Assembly: GCA_002335425.1 (NCBI GenBank)
Contig: DDCB01000027.1
Location: forward strand, 1-42,331
Origin: Chthonomonas sp. UBA2017
Lineage (GTDB): Bacteria > Armatimonadota > Fimbriimonadia > Fimbriimonadales > Fimbriimonadaceae
Length of the DNA stretch: 42,331 bases
Direction: 5' to 3'
Below, in pieces: positions 40,036 to 42,331 of the stretch. The notes beneath the pieces were generated by a model that worked only from the letters and a program-made list of their open reading frames with translations, had not been told where the DNA came from and made no database searches. Made by a program: the position numbers and the translations under genes. The stretch's first letter is position 1. Each line of letters begins with the position of its first letter.

Positions 40036-41103
40036 CTAACCTCTCGATGCTCTCTCCAGCATACGCCGAATGTTTGGATTTTCGTGCAGCGCCTCCAGCA
40101 TTCGGCCGGTGCCGATGACCACGCAGTCGAGAGGGTCTTGGGCGATCACGACCGGCATGCCGGTCTCTTTGGTGATCAGTCGGTCGAGCCCTTTCAGCAG
40201 GGCCCCGCCACCCGCAAGCATGATCCCGTTGTTCATCGCATCAGCCGCGAGTTCGGGCGGAGTTGCTTCGAGAGTGAGCTTGATCGCTTCGATAATGGCA
40301 TTCACTGGCTCGGCAATCGCCGCGCGAATCTCCTCGCTCGTGACGATGCACTGCTTTGGAAGTCCGGTCACCAGGTCGCGGCCTTTGATGCTCATTTCGA
40401 GTTCGGGATGGAGCACCGAGGCACTCGCGATCTCCAACTTGATCATCTCGGCCGTCCGGTCGCCGATGAACAAATTATAGGCTCGCCGGACGTAACTCGA
40501 AATCGCGTCGTCGATCTCGTCGCCGGCGATCCGAATTGACTTGCTGTGAACAATTCCCGCGAGCGAAATCACAGCGACCTCGGTCGTACCACCCCCGATG
40601 TCCACGATCATCGATCCGACCGGTTCGTCGATCGGCATTCCCGCACCAATGGCGGCCGCCATCGGCTCCTCGATGACGTAGGCGCGATTCGCGCCCGATT
40701 TTCGGGCCGCCTCAATGACGGCGAGCCGCTCAACTTCGGTGACACCGCTCGGGATACCCACCACGACCGTTTGGAAGAAGACGGGCCGACGGGACGCTTT
40801 GCGGATGAACTCGCGGAGCATCCGTTCGGTGTGATCGTAGTCGGCGATCACGCCGTCCTTGAGTGGGCGGGTGGCGATGATGTTGCCCGGGGTTCGACCG
40901 AGCATCCGCTTGGCCTCTTCTCCGACCGCCAGGACTTCGCCAGTGTCTCGATTGACGGCGACGACGCTCGGCTCACGAAGGATGATCCCTCGTCCACCGA
41001 CATGCACCAGGGTGTTGGCCGTGCCCAAGTCGATGCCGATGTCACGCCCGAAGCGACTCGTGAGAGCCCGCCAGAACTGAAACTTGCCGTTGCTACTCGT
41101 CAT
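40036..41103 (-). CDS. mreB: rod-shape-determining actin MreB
   Basis: This 355-residue protein begins MTSSNGKFQFWRALTSRFGRDIG. It contains phosphate-1 loop DIGIDLGTANTLVHVGGRGI, phosphate-2 SMIVDIGGGTTEVAVISLAG, the adenosine loop in IMLAGGGALLKGLDRLI, and RMLGRTPGNI and SGVTEVERLAV. It is a bacterial actin that directs lateral wall synthesis. An in-frame TTG 6 nt upstream is the alternative start. The ATG overlaps the remA gene by 11 nt, so the two are co-translated. Confidence 0.96.
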   Translation of the reverse strand: MTSSNGKFQFWRALTSRFGRDIGIDLGTANTLVHVGGRGIILREPSVVAVNRDTGEVLAVGEEAKRMLGRTPGNIIATRPLKDGVIADYDHTERMLREFIRKASRRPVFFQTVVVGIPSGVTEVERLAVIEAARKSGANRAYVIEEPMAAAIGAGMPIDEPVGSMIVDIGGGTTEVAVISLAGIVHSKSIRIAGDEIDDAISSYVRRAYNLFIGDRTAEMIKLEIASASVLHPELEMSIKGRDLVTGLPKQCIVTSEEIRAAIAEPVNAIIEAIKLTLEATPPELAADAMNNGIMLAGGGALLKGLDRLITKETGMPVVIAQDPLDCVVIGTGRMLEALHENPNIRRMLERASRG

Positions 41104-41359
41104 CGGCAAGAATGTCTCCGGTGGTGAGGCGTTTGGCGAGAGTCTCTTGGGAGATCGCCGAAAGGACCACGCTATGATCGGTCGTAAAGATCACCGATTT
41201 GGTTCGACGACCTTGAGTGGCGTCGATGAGGGTGCCTGATTTGCGAATAGTCCGCACGAGCCGCCGCATAGGCGCCGATTCGCTGCTGACAAGGGCAACG
41301 ATCTTTTCGGTCATCACGAAGTTGTAAAAACCGACGTTCAGGAGCGGAGGAACCGGCAT
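41093..41359 (-). CDS. remA: RemA-like (DUF370) DNA-binding regulator
   Basis: This 88-residue protein has the DUF370/RemA pattern: LLNVGFYNFVMTEKIVALVSSESAPMRRLVRTIRKSGTLIDATQGRRTKSVIFTTDHSVVLSAISQETLAKRL. The family's conserved core is N.GF.NFV...RI.AI..P.SAP..RL........LIDAT.GR.T..V..T....V.LSA..PET...R. In Bacillus RemA is a ring-shaped DNA-binding activator of matrix genes. Here its gene overlaps mreB by 11 nt, linking it to cell shape. No autogenous site is identified. The start ATG at 41359 is plain; no SD is evident. Confidence 0.88.
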   Translation of the reverse strand: MPVPPLLNVGFYNFVMTEKIVALVSSESAPMRRLVRTIRKSGTLIDATQGRRTKSVIFTTDHSVVLSAISQETLAKRLTTGDILADDE

Positions 41360-41387
41360 AGCGTTTTGACCCGACCCAGAGGGACTT

Positions 41388-41432
41388 CAACAACAAACGA
41401 GGCCTGCCCGACGGTCGGTCGGCAGACCTCGC
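41388..41432 (-). terminator. terminator after the small membrane protein gene
   Basis: On the minus strand a hairpin (41399-41432) with CGAGG/CCTCG outer and CTGCC/GGCAG inner arms, one mismatch and a bulge, is followed by TTTGTTGTTG (41388-41398). It separates the 41505-41828 gene from remA, so remA-mreBCD likely starts at its own promoter. Confidence 0.7.
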
Positions 41433-41504
41433 AGGACCCGAGATGGACTTTTTCGGTCGAAATCCCTCAGGCGGGACCTTAGTTTACTCGTTTTCTTGCC
41501 AGGT

Positions 41505-41828
41505 TTAGTTCGAGCCCACGGACGGATTATTCATATCCGACGGGGTGTTGGCGCCCCCGCGTCCGCCGCCGCCGCCTCGGTTCGCCGTACCACCCGGTCC
41601 ACCGCCAGCAGCATCCCCGCTTCGATCGTTCGTTCCTTCACCCTTGGGCAAGCCGTTGGACATCACCGGATTGGTGGCGGCTTCATCCCACTTGGGCTCA
41701 GAAAGTGGCACCGGGGCCGGGTCGGCGGGTCGAACCGGATCACGCTTGGTCGTGAAGCTCACGACGAGGCCTGCGATCAGGATGACGCCACAAACGATAT
41801 ACATGATGAGGTCGTTTTGATTTTTCAT
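41505..41828 (-). CDS. small single-pass membrane protein with Gly-rich tail
   Basis: This 107-residue protein begins MKNQNDLIMYIVCGVILIAG, one transmembrane helix (about 7-26). A hydrophilic region with Pro/Ala (VRPADPAPVPLSEPKWDEAA) follows, then a Gly/Asn/Arg tail (GGGPGGTANRGGGGGRGG). No family is recognised. The strong terminator after it and the divergent small gene at 41917 suggest a monocistronic unit. A TAGAAT box on the minus strand about 20 nt upstream is a candidate -10. Confidence 0.65.
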   Translation of the reverse strand: MKNQNDLIMYIVCGVILIAGLVVSFTTKRDPVRPADPAPVPLSEPKWDEAATNPVMSNGLPKGEGTNDRSGDAAGGGPGGTANRGGGGGRGGANTPSDMNNPSVGSN

Positions 41829-41901
41829 GGCCGAACTCGAAACTCTATTCTACACGTTCTGACGCAAATCGAGAGAATCTGGGTTCATCTCGGGATTCAG
41901 G

Positions 41902-41907
41902 TAGCCT
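41902..41907 (+). promoter_or_regulatory. -10-like box (TAGCCT) before the 111-residue gene
   Basis: TAGCCT ends 9 nt before the ATG at 41917, the same spacing as at glyS and the GH57 gene. GGGAG also lies in that gap, so a normal leadered start is not excluded. Confidence 0.3.
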
Positions 41908-41916
41908 CGGGAGACG

Positions 41917-42252
41917 ATGGCGGGCATTCTTGAATCCCCTTTGGTGGCGTCGCTTCTGGAATCGGACTTCCCCGAAGAGCTGTACCTGATTGCATTGTCG
42001 GGCAAACCGCATCTGCACCTTTGTCTGAGGGCCGAGAATGTGCCCGGATACGACGTCGTTCACGGGGTTGCTTGCGGCAAGGACGAAGCCGAAGCCCGCA
42101 AGATCATGAGCTACTACCAGTTCCCTGGGGTGCCGATCCTGCATCCCTTCGAAGAAGCTCGCGAGATTGCCAAGAGTAAAGGGGAGCCGATCATGGGATT
42201 GCTTCTTGAAGATGGCGAAGGGCACTGCATCGCCTTTCACTTCGTTCGGTGA
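41917..42252 (+). CDS. conserved-looking small cytoplasmic protein of unknown function
   Basis: This 111-residue protein (MAGILESPLVASLLESDFPE) has mixed alpha/beta character with LYLIALSGKPHLHLCLRAENVPGYDVVHGVACGKDEAEAR, a helix KIMSYYQFPG and a C-terminal strand LLLEDGEGHCIAFHFV. No signal peptide, membrane segment or known motif is seen. GGGAG lies 5 nt before the ATG. It is well-formed with usual codon use, so a real gene is likely. The last 79 nt of the window (42253-42331) hold nothing I can identify. Confidence 0.65.
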   Translation: MAGILESPLVASLLESDFPEELYLIALSGKPHLHLCLRAENVPGYDVVHGVACGKDEAEARKIMSYYQFPGVPILHPFEEAREIAKSKGEPIMGLLLEDGEGHCIAFHFVR

Positions 42253-42331
42253 CCGCTCGTCCAAAGAGATTCGGGGCGAGAAACCAACTTGGATTCCCGG
42301 CCCGAAAAGTTAGCCTGAGGCTGGAGTCTTA

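Noticed and set aside
1..42331. tRNA, rRNA, CRISPR, insertion sequences or prophage genes
   Set aside because: No cloverleaf-like segments, spaced repeats, transposase or integrase motifs were seen; the repeats found are short tandem coding repeats.

Overview
The window is about 42.3 kb of roughly 60% GC bacterial chromosome, densely coded, with 34 protein genes and no RNA genes, CRISPR arrays or insertion sequences that I can recognise. The host is diderm: it has a signal-peptide outer-membrane barrel, an LptD-like barrel and a lipoprotein. It also carries a sigma-54 gene, a Mpa/ARC-type proteasome ATPase, a RemA-like regulator next to mreBCD and a four-domain ribosomal protein S1. This mix suggests Armatimonadota, perhaps the Fimbriimonadia. 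That placement is inference from gene content, not from a marker-gene search.

Layout. (1) 1-1183, minus: the 5' part of rpoN, cut by the window edge, and a small outer-membrane protein. (2) 1300-8160, plus: glyS translationally coupled to an acyl-CoA-dehydrogenase-like gene, then a CNNM/CorC transporter, an OsmC protein, a VOC protein and a class I methyltransferase. (3) 8157-15321, minus: proteasomal ATPase, CBS-CBS-GGDEF protein, DnaA-like ATPase, a tetraheme protein with a UshA-like N-terminus, and a DUF1573 protein. (4) 15391-27407, plus: small membrane protein, rpsA, coaE, then four large exported proteins in a row (CsgG/FlgT-like, a 996-residue secreted protein with a FlgD-like Ig end, an Ig-plus-LptD-like barrel, and an unknown). 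These four form the least explained part of the window. (5) 27360-28928, minus: nadB. (6) 28996-31224, plus: a RelA/SpoT long-form protein. (7) 31227-41828, minus: a tight GH57/lipoprotein/DUF554/MscS unit, a lone lipoyl acyltransferase, gdhA, and remA-mreB-mreC-mreD preceded by a small membrane protein. (8) 41917-42252, plus: a small unknown protein.

How the genes fit together. Housekeeping functions (tRNA charging, S1, CoA, NAD, glutamate, ppGpp, cell shape) alternate with envelope genes. The remA-mreBCD cluster links a matrix/DNA-binding regulator to shape control. The 18.4-27.4 kb run reads as a cell-surface module. Several enzymes have altered signature residues: the acyl-CoA-dehydrogenase-like protein lacks the usual Glu, the Rel protein has LFYD where RFKD or EFDD is expected, the acyltransferase has HRLING instead of HRxxDG, and the proteasomal ATPase has five residues after its GYL. 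Many starts lack a Shine-Dalgarno site and instead have a TANNNT box 6-10 nt upstream, suggesting leaderless transcripts.
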